From: Oscillospiraceae bacterium
GTDB lineage: Bacteria; Bacillota; Clostridia; Oscillospirales; Ruminococcaceae
Length of the DNA stretch: 64,000 nt
Assembly (NCBI GenBank): GCA_030539275.1
Contig: JAUNSK010000001.1
Span: forward strand, 178,932-242,931
Direction: 5' to 3'
Program-made: the position numbers and the translations under genes
Notes under the pieces: model-generated
Seen by the model: the letters and a program-made list of their open reading frames with translations, nothing else
Databases searched by the model: none
What the model was told of the DNA's origin: nothing
Part shown: positions 32,182 to 41,203 of the stretch, one piece after another
Numbering within the stretch: position 1 is the stretch's first letter
How the letters are laid out: each line of letters opens with the position of its first letter

Positions 32182-33744
32182 ATGAAGAGAAAAACAACAG
32201 CGGCTTTTATTGCACTGATCATGTCGGCACAGATATTTTCAGGCTCTTTTTCAGTGTCTGCATCATCGCAGAGAAATAATCTATACGGTGACTGCAACGG
32301 TGATGAACAGGTAAATGTTTTTGACAGTATACGTCTCAAGCAGGAATTAATGTATTCCGGTGCAGTGGACAGTGAGAATCAGATATACGGTGACTGTGAT
32401 AACGATCTTAAAATAACATGGAAGGATTATGAGGGATTATCGCAGCATATCCTGGAGGACAAGGCATTTTCTCAATGGGCTCTCAAGGGATGGTATAATG
32501 ACGGAGTTGATACATATTATTATAATGATGCGTCAAAGCTCACAGGTGACCAGAATATTTTTGGAATCAAGTACAGATTTCAGGCTGACGGAAAATTCAG
32601 GACCGGTCTTTTCAATAGTAACGGCAGTCTGTATTATGCCGACAGCTCTGGATTCCCGATAGGAGGCTGGAAGAATATCGATAACAGGAAATATTATTTC
32701 GGTGAGTCTGATGGTAAGGCATGCACCGGAAATCAGAAGATAAACTCCGGACACTATTACTTTGACAATAATGGTGTCATGAAAACTGACTGGCAGAATC
32801 TCCCGACTATTGTAGATACATCCACAGCTCTCTATACATATGACAACATGACAGCGCAGATAAACAAGCTCTGTCAGCAGTACCCCGGACTTCTGAAGGT
32901 CAATGTTCTTACACAGACATATGACCAGAGAAATATCTATGACGTAGTATTCGGAAATCCAAATGCTAAAAATCAGATAGTTGTTCAGGCATCCTGTCAC
33001 GGCAGGGAGTATATGACATCGATGCTTGTAATGAATCAGCTTGAATTTTATCTTAAAAACTATTATTCTTTAAGCTATAACAATGAAAGCTTTGAAAGTA
33101 TTTTTTCTGATATGTGTGTCCATATTGTACCTATGCTCAACCCTGACGGAGTATCAATAAGCCAGTTCGGTGCAGATATTATCAATAAGCTTGATATGCG
33201 CGCAGCCCTTTATGATATGTACAGGTTTGACCTGGCACACAACATTACGTCTCTGAGTCAGCCTCAGTATTTTATCAAGTGGAAGGCTAATTCAAGGGGA
33301 GTTGACCTTAACAGAAACTTTCATTCATTCTGGACATCAGACAGACCGGTCAAAAATCCGAGCAGCAGCGGTTTCCCTGGCGAATGTGCAGCTTCGGAGA
33401 TCGAGACACAGACTCTTGAAAAGCTTGTAAATTCTCTTCCTTCGCTTAAGATGGTTCTCAGCTACCATTCATCCGGATCGTATATTTACTGGGCTTTTGG
33501 TCAGACAGGGGAGTTCAGGACCAGATGTCAGGATATGGCCCAGACTATTAAACAGCTTACAGGCTACTATCTGATATCAGGTGAGGATTATGACTCCGGT
33601 GCAAGCAACTGGGTTGCCGGCAAGGGAATAATTGCTGAGACGATAGAGATAGGAACAGGGGATTCACCTCTTGTTTTAAGTGAGTTCGCTGATATCTTCA
33701 ACAGAAACAAATATGTATGGGCGGCAATAGCAAACAAATTTTAA
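32182..33744 (+). CDS. Secreted M14 zinc carboxypeptidase with N-terminal dockerin and cell-wall-binding-type repeats
   Basis: A 520-residue protein with GGTGAGG before the ATG and a signal peptide (~1-28). A dockerin-like pair lies at ~33-90 ('YGDCNGDEQVNVFDS', 'YGDCDNDLKITWKDYE'). Residues ~92-205 carry Trp/Tyr/Gly repeats of the CW-binding (choline-binding) type ('GWYNDGVDTYYYND', 'GGWKNIDNRKYYF', 'KINSGHYYFDNNGVMKTDW'). The M14 domain (~215-520) shows the zinc set H-x2-E in 'SCHGREY' (near 273) and His in 'LSYHSSG' (near 427), 'RGVDLNRNF' for substrate binding, and the catalytic Glu in 'AETIEIG' (near 486). It probably trims peptides or peptidoglycan stems outside the cell while attached to a scaffoldin. 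Confidence 0.9.
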   Translation: MKRKTTAAFIALIMSAQIFSGSFSVSASSQRNNLYGDCNGDEQVNVFDSIRLKQELMYSGAVDSENQIYGDCDNDLKITWKDYEGLSQHILEDKAFSQWALKGWYNDGVDTYYYNDASKLTGDQNIFGIKYRFQADGKFRTGLFNSNGSLYYADSSGFPIGGWKNIDNRKYYFGESDGKACTGNQKINSGHYYFDNNGVMKTDWQNLPTIVDTSTALYTYDNMTAQINKLCQQYPGLLKVNVLTQTYDQRNIYDVVFGNPNAKNQIVVQASCHGREYMTSMLVMNQLEFYLKNYYSLSYNNESFESIFSDMCVHIVPMLNPDGVSISQFGADIINKLDMRAALYDMYRFDLAHNITSLSQPQYFIKWKANSRGVDLNRNFHSFWTSDRPVKNPSSSGFPGECAASEIETQTLEKLVNSLPSLKMVLSYHSSGSYIYWAFGQTGEFRTRCQDMAQTIKQLTGYYLISGEDYDSGASNWVAGKGIIAETIEIGTGDSPLVLSEFADIFNRNKYVWAAIANKF

Positions 33745-33855
33745 TAAGTTATATTATTATATATGATATGTAAGACAAATTATTTTAAAATTCCTTGTAT
33801 TTATTCTGTTTATGTGATAAAATATAATAGTATTCATGTTTATTTTAAAGTATAA

Positions 33856-33999
33856 GTCAGGAAGGTGAGAGTTTAATGGACGGTGATCCAGGGAGTTGCA
33901 GTATGTTTTTAATAAAATTATCCGTTCAGATTAACTAAGCCGGCACACTTACCTGTGACCAGGCGTTATCTGTCTGGGATAAGGAAAGGTGCGTTAAAC
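33856..33999 (+). ncRNA. Structured 5' leader of corA, candidate riboswitch, class not assigned
   Basis: Nested pairings are visible: GTCA/AGGTGAG (33856-33869) with CTTACCT/TGAC (33948-33959), enclosing TGGACGG (33877-33883) with CCGTTCA (33922-33928). The unpaired core includes CCAGGGAGTTGCAGTATG and GATTAACTAAGCCGGC. Downstream CCAG...CTGG and TTATC...GATAA could form alternative hairpins next to the ribosome site. It does not match the M-box or Mn-sensing consensus that I remember. Confidence 0.45.
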
Positions 34000-34941
34000 A
34001 TGATCAGAATATTTAAAACAGTGGATGGAAAGATCCAGTCAGTTGAAGAAAAACAGGAGGGCTGCTGGATTGCTCTGACAGCACCAACTGAAAATGAGCT
34101 TATGACAGTCGCAAGAGACAACGGTATCGAGCCTGATGATATCAAGGCAGCGATGGATGATGAGGAACGTTCAAGAATACAGATAGAGGATAATTACACT
34201 ATGGTACTTGTTGACGTCCCGACGTCAGAAATGAGAAATGAGAAACAGTATTACGTAACGATCCCTATGGCAATAATACTTACCAGAAAAGCAATCATTA
34301 CCGTTTGTCTTGAAGATACAGATGTTCTCAAGTCATTTATTGAATCAAAGGTACGTAATTTCCATACACATATGAAAACACGATTTGTTCTGCAGATCCT
34401 GTACAGAAACTCGACAATGTATCTGCAGTTTCTGAGAAATATAAACAGACAGAGTGAAGCTGTTGAATCAAAGCTTCATAAGTCTACTAAAAATCAGGAG
34501 CTTATCGAGCTTCTTGAACTTGAAAAGAGTCTGGTATACTTTACAACGTCTCTTCGTTCAAACGAAATAGTACTTGAGAAGATGCTTAAGACAGAAAGCA
34601 TCAAGAAATATCCTGAGGATACGGATCTTCTTGAGGATGTAATTATTGAGAATAAACAGGCTATGGAAATGGCCAACATATACAGCGGTATCCTGAGCGG
34701 GATGATGGATGCATTCGCATCAGTAATTTCAAACAATCTTAATATTGTAATGAAATTTCTCGCTACTATTACAATTGTTCTTTCAATACCGACTATGGTA
34801 TTCAGTGCATACGGAATGAACGTGAGCGGTTCCGGAATGCCTTTATCGCAGAGTCCGTTCGGATTTACAGCGGTCATAGTATTTGCAATAGTATCGAGTC
34901 TGCTGGTTGCTCTTATTTTTTCGAAAAAGAATTTATTTTAA
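34000..34941 (+). CDS. CorA-family divalent cation channel
   Basis: A 313-residue protein from the ATG at 34000 (MIRIFKTVDGK), after AAGGAAAGG; the frame opens earlier at 33955 within the structured leader. Residues 1-240 are the soluble funnel with long helices ('YLQFLRNINRQSEAVESKLHKSTKNQELIELLELEKSLVYFTTSLRSNE'). Two membrane helices end the protein, the first closing with the pore signature Y-G-M-N ('FSAYGMNVSGSGMP', near residue 275), the second 'GFTAVIVFAIVSSLLVALIF'. It takes up Mg2+ (possibly Co2+ or Ni2+). The complex leader upstream hints at metal-dependent control. Confidence 0.9.
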   Translation: MIRIFKTVDGKIQSVEEKQEGCWIALTAPTENELMTVARDNGIEPDDIKAAMDDEERSRIQIEDNYTMVLVDVPTSEMRNEKQYYVTIPMAIILTRKAIITVCLEDTDVLKSFIESKVRNFHTHMKTRFVLQILYRNSTMYLQFLRNINRQSEAVESKLHKSTKNQELIELLELEKSLVYFTTSLRSNEIVLEKMLKTESIKKYPEDTDLLEDVIIENKQAMEMANIYSGILSGMMDAFASVISNNLNIVMKFLATITIVLSIPTMVFSAYGMNVSGSGMPLSQSPFGFTAVIVFAIVSSLLVALIFSKKNLF

Positions 34942-34989
34942 CAGATCAGGGGTGGTTTTGTCCGCCCCTTTTTTTATGAGGATATTTTT

Positions 34990-35514
34990 ATGGAATTCAG
35001 GCTTTTGTACTGGCTGCAGGGGCTTCACAGTGAATATTCAGATGTTATCTTTAGAAACATCTCTGCTCTTGGAAACAAGGGCCTTGTCTGGATAATACCG
35101 GCACTGCTGATGCTGTTTAATAAAAAATGGAGAAAGTGCTCTGCAATGATGCTGTTTGCTCTGTTTGCATCATTTATTGTCGGAAACTGTCTGCTTAAAA
35201 ATATAGTCATGAGACCCCGGCCATGCTGGACAGATCCGTCTGTTGAACTGCTGATAAAATGTCCGAAGGACTATTCATTTCCGTCAGGACACTCATACTC
35301 ATCATTTTCTGCAGCAACCAGTATTTTTTGCTTTAATAGAAAAGCAGGTACTGCTGCTCTGATACTTGCGTCACTGATCGCGTTTTCAAGACTCTATCTG
35401 TTCGTGCATTTTCCGACTGATGTTATCAGCGGTATGATGCTCGGCATAATTACAGGAGTTGTTTCTTCGCTTCTTATAAATAAATTATCAGACAGCAGAA
35501 AAACTCAGATATAA
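34990..35514 (+). CDS. PAP2-family membrane phosphatase
   Basis: A 174-residue protein with six short hydrophobic segments. The phosphatase signature is complete: 'KNIVMRPRP' (K-x6-R-P), 'YSFPSGHSYSS' (P-S-G-H) and 'SRLYLFVHFPTDVISG' (S-R-x5-H-x3-D). It likely dephosphorylates undecaprenyl pyrophosphate or phosphatidic acid at the outer face of the membrane; the family cannot be split further by eye. It starts 48 nt after corA and may share its transcript; a terminator follows. Confidence 0.88.
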   Translation: MEFRLLYWLQGLHSEYSDVIFRNISALGNKGLVWIIPALLMLFNKKWRKCSAMMLFALFASFIVGNCLLKNIVMRPRPCWTDPSVELLIKCPKDYSFPSGHSYSSFSAATSIFCFNRKAGTAALILASLIAFSRLYLFVHFPTDVISGMMLGIITGVVSSLLINKLSDSRKTQI

Positions 35515-35517
35515 ATT

Positions 35518-35559
35518 AAAAATATGATTTCTGTTCTGAACAGAGATCATATTTTTTTA
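35518..35559 (+). terminator. Terminator after PAP2 gene
   Basis: AAATATGAT..CTGTTC pairs with GAACAG..ATCATATTT and is followed by T7. Confidence 0.8.
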
Positions 35560-35779
35560 GTAATTTATGAGTTTAATTGTACATAATGTTGCTAATAATT
35601 ATCTTACATGATATAATTAAATAAATGTATAAAAAATTTTTCTTAAACTTTAAACAATATTATGTAAACAGGTTGAATGCAGTGATAACAGATTTTATAA
35701 AAAGAACAGCAGGGAAAAATATTTCTATGTAGCATTATTAAGCTGTATGAAGTATTATTAATGACGAAAGGGGTTACAG

Positions 35780-36292
35780 ATGGTTGATCAGTCACTACAA
35801 TCAGCGGATATGATAAGTAAAATAGTTGATAAATATTCTAATATGATCTACAGATTAGCCATTTCAAATGTTAAAACCAAAAGCAATGCTGATGATATTT
35901 ATCAGGATGTTTTTCTCAGATACATAAAATATGTCAGAGACGGCGGTACGTTTGACTGTGAAGAACACGTAAAAGCATGGTTTATCAGAGTTACCATAAA
36001 CTGCTGCAAGAGTTTTAATACTTCTTCATGGTTCAGAAGAACTGTTGCACTTGATGAATCTGTCAACAAATCATATGAAGAAAATAATGATACTAAAATA
36101 GACTTTTATAATGCGCTGATGAAATTACCTCAGAAATACAGATCCGTAATACATTTGTTTTATTACGAACAGTTATCAGTAGAACAAATAGGGAATATAC
36201 TTAATGTAAAAAATTCAACAGTAAGAACCCAGCTTACACGCGCCAGAGTTATGCTGAAAGATATATTGAAAGGAGAGTATCTCGATGGTTGA
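35780..36292 (+). CDS. ECF-type RNA polymerase sigma factor
   Basis: A 170-residue protein after GAAAGGGGTTACAG. Region 2 covers ~18-85 ('YSNMIYRLAISNVKTKSNADDIYQDVFLRYIKYV', 'HVKAWFIRVTINCCKSF') and region 4 ~110-165 ('LPQKYRSVIHLFYYEQLSVEQIGNILNVKNSTVRTQLTRARVMLKDIL'). That is a complete group 4 sigma. The stop overlaps the start of the next gene, a predicted membrane anti-sigma factor, so the pair should respond to an envelope signal. The target promoters are not evident in the window. Confidence 0.92.
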   Translation: MVDQSLQSADMISKIVDKYSNMIYRLAISNVKTKSNADDIYQDVFLRYIKYVRDGGTFDCEEHVKAWFIRVTINCCKSFNTSSWFRRTVALDESVNKSYEENNDTKIDFYNALMKLPQKYRSVIHLFYYEQLSVEQIGNILNVKNSTVRTQLTRARVMLKDILKGEYLDG

Positions 36293-37505
36293 TAAAAACA
36301 AAAATATCTACAGACAATATTTTGATCAGATCAGGCCGGATGATAAGCTTGTTGAAGCAACAAAACAAATGATGCAAAATGAGCTCAGACCAGAGGTTTC
36401 TCCTGACAGGCACAAAATTTTTAAGGTAAACAGATATCTTGCACTTACAGCATGTGCCGCTATAGCAGCTGCGTCTGTTCTGATCGTACCAAAACTATCA
36501 GACGATGTTCCTGTATCTGAAGTGCCATCAACTACAGTACTTTCTGATACATCAGACATAAACGGGGATACATCAGCTGTTCAGTCAGACTCAACCAGTG
36601 CAACTGATAAAAATAATTCACATGCATATACCGGTTCATCAGCTTCTGAGAAAACTGAGGCAGCAGTCAATACGAAAAATTCTGCAGCATCTGCCGGTAC
36701 CTCTGCACAAAAACATCAGCAGCAGCCAACTGTTACAGACAGACCGGCACAAAACAATAATCAGCCTGCTGCAACTGATATACCGGTACAAAGCAATAAT
36801 ACGGCATCCCAGACTCAGCCAGGTACTGTCAGCACTCATCAGACACTGCCTGCGACTGAAGAACCACCGGCTTCAACAAAGCAGCCTGCCGAAACAATGA
36901 ACACAACGACTTCATACGGCAAACCTCATGCAACTTCAAAACCGGATCAGAGTGATATATTGATCACAACTTCGCCAGCTGATAATGCTGCTACTTCACA
37001 AACATCAACTGATATGGCAATTGACGGAGTAAACTATTCAAATTCATATATAAGAAATGTTGCGGGAACACCGCTGAGTGTAAGCTACGATGACTGCAGG
37101 GAGCACTTCGGATATGATGTAATTCCTCAGTGCCTGAGAGATCTTGCCCCCGAGGCATCAGGTACAGTAGAACAGGGATTTTATGAATATAAAACCGGTG
37201 CAGTGTTTACTTACGGAACACAGGGACCGCTGAACAGTAAAAATTCCGTATTCATATCTATAACTGTAAGCGATGCTGCTTACGTCAGTGAAAACGGATC
37301 TGATGAACTTCTTGGCTATAAGTTTTTCTGCTATCAGCCGGAGATGACACAGGTCGGTGATAAAAGCTGTCTGATAGGAAGGTACTACTCAGACCGCGGC
37401 AGCGATGTTTATTTCTGTGAGTTTGAAAATAAAGGCGTTTATTACACTATGTGTTTTTGTAATTATTCGCTTGAGCGCATGATAGATGTAATAAATAATA
37501 TATAG
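36285..37505 (+). CDS. Predicted membrane-anchored anti-sigma factor with Ser/Thr/Gln-rich linker
   Basis: A 406-residue protein overlapping the sigma gene by 8 nt and preceded by GGAGAG. Residues 1-45 are cytoplasmic and should bind the sigma factor. A single membrane helix lies at ~47-64 ('YLALTACAAIAAASVLIV'). Residues ~75-245 are a low-complexity Ser/Thr/Gln/Pro/Asn linker that may span the wall. Residues ~250-406 form a compact folded domain ('VSYDDCREHFGYDVIPQCLRDLAPEASG', 'GYKFFCYQPEMTQVGDKSCLIGRYYSDRG', 'FENKGVYYTMCFCNYSLERMIDVINNI'), resembling the extracellular DUF4367-type domains of such proteins. The signal it senses is unknown. Confidence 0.78.
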   Translation: MVDKNKNIYRQYFDQIRPDDKLVEATKQMMQNELRPEVSPDRHKIFKVNRYLALTACAAIAAASVLIVPKLSDDVPVSEVPSTTVLSDTSDINGDTSAVQSDSTSATDKNNSHAYTGSSASEKTEAAVNTKNSAASAGTSAQKHQQQPTVTDRPAQNNNQPAATDIPVQSNNTASQTQPGTVSTHQTLPATEEPPASTKQPAETMNTTTSYGKPHATSKPDQSDILITTSPADNAATSQTSTDMAIDGVNYSNSYIRNVAGTPLSVSYDDCREHFGYDVIPQCLRDLAPEASGTVEQGFYEYKTGAVFTYGTQGPLNSKNSVFISITVSDAAYVSENGSDELLGYKFFCYQPEMTQVGDKSCLIGRYYSDRGSDVYFCEFENKGVYYTMCFCNYSLERMIDVINNI

Positions 37506-37540
37506 AAATAAGGGCCAGATAATATCTGACCCTTATTTCT
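37504..37540. terminator. Bidirectional terminator between sigma operon and ATPase gene
   Basis: AGAAATAAGGG-CAGAT pairs with ATCTG-CCCTTATTTCT around AAT. It overlaps the minus-strand gene's stop and can serve both convergent transcripts. Confidence 0.82.
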
Positions 37541-38594
37541 ATATGATAGATTGTATCAGGTTTTCCGTAAACTCATTAAGCTTATTTATATCAAGTGATT
37601 CGATGTAAAACTTTTCAAGTTCGTCGTGTATGCGCAGGGCAGTGTCAATAGCTTCGGCAGCTTCGCTGCAAAGTTCTGTAACTGCTTTTTTGTCAAATGA
37701 CAGATGAGTCTTTTTAAGAGAAAGAGCTGATTTGTCGTAAAATCTTGAGAAGTTGATCTCAGGAGAGTTTTCACTTTTCCGGTCGTTGAAGAAATTACTT
37801 GAGATAAAAGCTATGCCTAGTTCAGGGATAAGTGCGTGCTCAAAAATAGTATCGTTGAGCATATTGGATTCGCTGATAGTAATGCTTAATCCGCATTCAC
37901 ATGCTCTTTCTGCTATTTTTCGCAGGAAATAGTCACTGCCGGCAAAATAATCATCATTAAGCGTATAAACCGTATAGAAGTCAGCAATTTCCTGTGTCTG
38001 ATATCCGAAGGATGTAAGTGCTGACAGCTGTTTGTAATCAATACTGCACGGTGACTTTTCATTATTCGGCTTTGGAAACAGCTTGGAAGTGAGTCTGGAT
38101 ATAAAAGCATCGAGTTTGTTTTTGTTTACAGCGTTTTCAGCTATTGAATAGATATTACTGTTGAGTGAAGCAAATGCCTGAACGTATCTTTTTGCTTTTG
38201 CGTGATATTTTGCATTCTCTTCAAAATAATAGCGCACAGCAGCGTCATGAGAAGAAAGCAAATCGCGGTTCCAGAAAGAACCAAGGTTAATGATCTCCTG
38301 GGAAACACCGGGTATCTCCGGATCAAAGACATGGGGAGCCGTAGCATCTACAACTATTATCTTCTTTTTTGTAAGCACTACTGCATCAAGGGACTTTGTA
38401 TCAGATGAACAGTAATACAGTTCACATTCATCATCATCAAACTCATTTGCAATTTTTTTCATCAGCGTTGATTTTCCGGTTCCTGGCCCTCCTTTGAGCA
38501 TATATGTATAATAATCCGGTTTTCTTATCTGTCTTATGAACTTTGATTTGAATCCTGTAGGGGATGTACCGCCGAGATAGTAACTTTGCTTCAT
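37539..38594 (-). CDS. P-loop ATPase, PRK06851-like family
   Basis: A 351-residue protein. The start at 38594 (MKQSYYLGGTSPTG) follows AGGAGGC; the frame reaches 38612. The opening 'SYYLGGTSPTGFKSKF' and P-loop 'YMLKGGPGTGKSTLMKKI' (near residues 32-44), then 'VVDATAPHVFDPEIPGVSQEIINLGSFWN', match a conserved clostridial ATPase family of about 350-370 residues. The protein has no signal peptide or membrane segment. Its function is not established; members often sit alone. The last 60 residues are helical. Confidence 0.75.
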   Translation of the reverse strand: MKQSYYLGGTSPTGFKSKFIRQIRKPDYYTYMLKGGPGTGKSTLMKKIANEFDDDECELYYCSSDTKSLDAVVLTKKKIIVVDATAPHVFDPEIPGVSQEIINLGSFWNRDLLSSHDAAVRYYFEENAKYHAKAKRYVQAFASLNSNIYSIAENAVNKNKLDAFISRLTSKLFPKPNNEKSPCSIDYKQLSALTSFGYQTQEIADFYTVYTLNDDYFAGSDYFLRKIAERACECGLSITISESNMLNDTIFEHALIPELGIAFISSNFFNDRKSENSPEINFSRFYDKSALSLKKTHLSFDKKAVTELCSEAAEAIDTALRIHDELEKFYIESLDINKLNEFTENLIQSII

Positions 38595-38637
38595 AATGAA
38601 GCCTCCTGACATAAATTAGTTAATATATATTTTTTCG

Positions 38638-38664
38638 GAACCTGTTTTTTTATTAATCAGGTTC
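38638..38664. repeat. Inverted repeat upstream of the ATPase gene
   Basis: GAACCTG and CAGGTTC, exact complements with a 13-nt spacer rich in T, lie about 45 nt before the ATPase start. It could be a leader hairpin or an operator. In the remaining gap 38665-38943 I see only AT-rich sequence. Confidence 0.4.
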
Positions 38665-38943
38665 GTTTTGGTCATGACAGTATATATTATGATAAAAATT
38701 TGATCTTGTTACATTCATGACCTTTCAAATATAGATTAAAAGCAGCCGGAGAAACTAAAAAACGCAATCAGTTCTGTTTCATAATATTACAGATAATATT
38801 TGTCTGATTCCAATTCTTAAAAAATAATATATAATAAATAAAGTAATTTACTATTCATTACAGTATAAAAATGTGGTACTGACAAGAAAAACGGTTCATA
38901 AGAGAAGTAAGACAATAGAAAAAATATACAATTTAACACAAGC

Positions 38944-38983
38944 AAAACCGCTCTCCTGTATATGTCAGCAGGAGAGCGGTTTT
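38944..38983 (-). terminator. Terminator of esterase gene
   Basis: AAAACCGCTCTCCTG and CAGGAGAGCGGTTTT pair perfectly across a 10-nt loop. On the minus strand it ends with a T run. Confidence 0.9.
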
Positions 38984-38996
38984 GTGTGTGAATTAT

Positions 38997-41141
38997 TTAT
39001 TTACATCTGAATATGTACTGAGCAAAATTGTACAGATGAGGACGGACTGTGTTTCCGCCGTGATCACCGGCTGCGATCTGCTGCCAGATATGATCCGTAC
39101 CGTTTTTAGTAAGTATGTTATGATAATTCTGAGGATTTGTACCTACAACAGGGTCATTTGCGGCACCTGAGATAAGGAACAGGTAAGGACTGTATGCCTT
39201 GTTGCTGATCCTGAATTCGCTCTCCTGCATATTGCCAGGATGAGCCATGAACTGGTCTGTTGCAGGAGTTACACCAGGAGCCGGACATGCAGCACCGATA
39301 TAACCGAAGACATCAGGACGAGTGACTCCGCAGTACAGAGCTTCTCTGCCGCCCATTGAGAAACCGGTGATAGCAGTGTTTTCTCTGCCGGTCTTTACTG
39401 AGTAGTTCTCCTGCATCCACGGCATAATGCTCTCTGTGATATCTTCACGGATATTATCATATGCAATGGTATCCTCAACAGTAAATCCTGAACACTGATC
39501 CTTGGTTTTGCTAGTATACATAGAAGGACATACAATGATCATTTTCTGTGCATTACCGCTTGCTGTCAGATTTCCTATAATAGTCTGTAATTTCATGGAA
39601 TCATCAAGCATTGAGTTCTGATCTCCGAAAATACCATGCAGAACGTACAGTACAGGGTATTGTTCATTTTTGTTATAGCCTGCCGGAAGAATAACGTTAA
39701 GACTCTTATTCTTTGCTGCAGCATTTGAGAAGTATGTCTTGCTTTCAACTGTACCATAATCAACACCTGGGGATTTTGTATCTGCACTTGACGGTTCAGT
39801 TTCAACAAGTGCACTTCTTACTGTCTGCATATAAGCTGCCGGATCCTTTGATGACGGCGGTTCGGTAACCTGTGTCTGGGATACAGGCGGATCGGTAACA
39901 GGTGGATTGGTAACAGGCGGCTGAGTTACAGGCGGATCTGTAACCTGCGGCTGACCTGATGATGACTGGCTTGTGGCTTTGAATATGTACTGTGCAAAAT
40001 TGTACAGATGAGGACGAACCGTGTTTCCGCCATGATCACCGGCTGCAATCTGCTGCCAGATATGATCCGTACCGTTTTTAGTAAGTATGTTATGATAATT
40101 CTGAGGATTTGTACCTACAACAGGGTCATTTGCGGCACCTGAGATAAGGAACAGGTAAGGACTGTATGCCTTGTTGCTGATCCTGAATTCGCTCTCCTGC
40201 ATATTGCCAGGATGAGCCATGAACTGGTCTGTTGCAGGAGTTACACCAGGAGCCGGACATGCAGCACCGATATAACCGAAGACATCAGGACGAGTGACTC
40301 CGCAGTACAGAGCTTCTCTGCCGCCCATTGAGAAACCGGTGATAGCAGTGTTTTCTCTGCCGGTCTTTACTGAGTAGTTCTCCTGCATCCACGGCATAAT
40401 GCTCTCTGTGATATCTTCACGGATATTATCATATGCAATGGTATCCTCAACAGTAAATCCTGAACACTGATCCTTGGTTTTGCTAGTATACATAGAAGGA
40501 CATACAATGATCATTTTCTGTGCATTACCGCTTGCTGTCAGATTTCCTATAATAGTCTGTAATTTCATGGAATCATCAAGCATTGAGTTCTGATCTCCGA
40601 AAATACCATGCAGAACATACAGTACAGGGTATTGTTCATTTTTGTTATAGCCTGCCGGAAGAATGACGTTAAGAGCCTTAGTCTTTTCTGCGGCTTTAGA
40701 GTAATATGTCTTGCTTTCAACTGTACCGTAATCAACACCAGGGGATTGCGTATCGACACTTGACGGTTCAGTTTCAACAAGTGCGCTTCTGACTGTCTGC
40801 ATATAAGCTGCCGGATCTACGGTTACCGGCGGCTGAGTAGTTACAGGCGGTTCCTGTGCTGCCTTGAGTATCAGCTCTTTTAAAACACAGCAGTCAAGAA
40901 TATTTATCCTGCCGTCACTATTGACGTCCAGACGGTCTTCATAATACTGACCATCCAGTCCCAGCATGTATTTCTGGAATTCTTTGAAGTCTTGTACATC
41001 GATTTTTGAGTCATGGTTGATATCGCCATAAGATCCGTCTGCAGCTTGTGTTACTACGGCCGGCACAGCACCAGGGAGAAATGATGCCATGCACACACAG
41101 GCTGTTGAAATGAGTAATGCTTTTTTTACAGCTCCGGACAT
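38997..41141 (-). CDS. Secreted dockerin protein with two tandem CE1 esterase domains
   Basis: A 714-residue protein. The start at 41141 (MSGAVKKALLIS) follows AAGGAG. Signal peptide ~1-34. Dockerin ~37-92 ('YGDINHDSKIDVQDFKEF', 'RLDVNSDGRINILDCC'). Two CE1 alpha/beta-hydrolase domains follow, ~110-390 and ~435-714, joined by a Pro/Thr/Val-rich linker. Each has the oxyanion/nucleophile motif 'ITGFSMGGREALY' and 'YVLHGIFGDQNSML', with a probable Asp in 'SGAANDPVVG' and His in 'AAGDHGGNT'. CE1 enzymes remove acetyl or feruloyl groups from xylan. The two domains are almost identical over most of their length, which suggests recent duplication or conversion. Confidence 0.92.
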   Translation of the reverse strand: MSGAVKKALLISTACVCMASFLPGAVPAVVTQAADGSYGDINHDSKIDVQDFKEFQKYMLGLDGQYYEDRLDVNSDGRINILDCCVLKELILKAAQEPPVTTQPPVTVDPAAYMQTVRSALVETEPSSVDTQSPGVDYGTVESKTYYSKAAEKTKALNVILPAGYNKNEQYPVLYVLHGIFGDQNSMLDDSMKLQTIIGNLTASGNAQKMIIVCPSMYTSKTKDQCSGFTVEDTIAYDNIREDITESIMPWMQENYSVKTGRENTAITGFSMGGREALYCGVTRPDVFGYIGAACPAPGVTPATDQFMAHPGNMQESEFRISNKAYSPYLFLISGAANDPVVGTNPQNYHNILTKNGTDHIWQQIAAGDHGGNTVRPHLYNFAQYIFKATSQSSSGQPQVTDPPVTQPPVTNPPVTDPPVSQTQVTEPPSSKDPAAYMQTVRSALVETEPSSADTKSPGVDYGTVESKTYFSNAAAKNKSLNVILPAGYNKNEQYPVLYVLHGIFGDQNSMLDDSMKLQTIIGNLTASGNAQKMIIVCPSMYTSKTKDQCSGFTVEDTIAYDNIREDITESIMPWMQENYSVKTGRENTAITGFSMGGREALYCGVTRPDVFGYIGAACPAPGVTPATDQFMAHPGNMQESEFRISNKAYSPYLFLISGAANDPVVGTNPQNYHNILTKNGTDHIWQQIAAGDHGGNTVRPHLYNFAQYIFRCK
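39001..40813 (-). repeat. Direct repeat of CE1 domain, 972-bp offset
   Basis: The segment from about 39008 to 39840 recurs 972 bp higher. From 39076 to 39644 the two copies look identical base for base; differences cluster at both ends (for example at 39075/40047 and 39645/40617). Confidence 0.85.
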
Positions 41142-41174
41142 TTGTAAACAACTCCTTATCAATAAATTTACTTT

Positions 41175-41203
41175 ATTATACCATTGTCAAGTATATATTT
41201 CAA
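41175..41203 (-). promoter_or_regulatory. Promoter for dockerin esterase gene
   Basis: On the minus strand TTGAAA (41203-41198), 17-nt spacer and TATAAT (41180-41175). Confidence 0.65.

Noticed and set aside
33856-33999. M-box (Mg2+) riboswitch
   Set aside because: The hallmark GTTAGGTGAGGCTCCT-type segment and its partners are absent, so I list the leader as unassigned.
38997-41141. CRISPR-like or IS-like reading of the long direct repeat
   Set aside because: The repeat is in-frame protein-domain duplication (972 bp = 324 codons), with no inverted termini or transposase.
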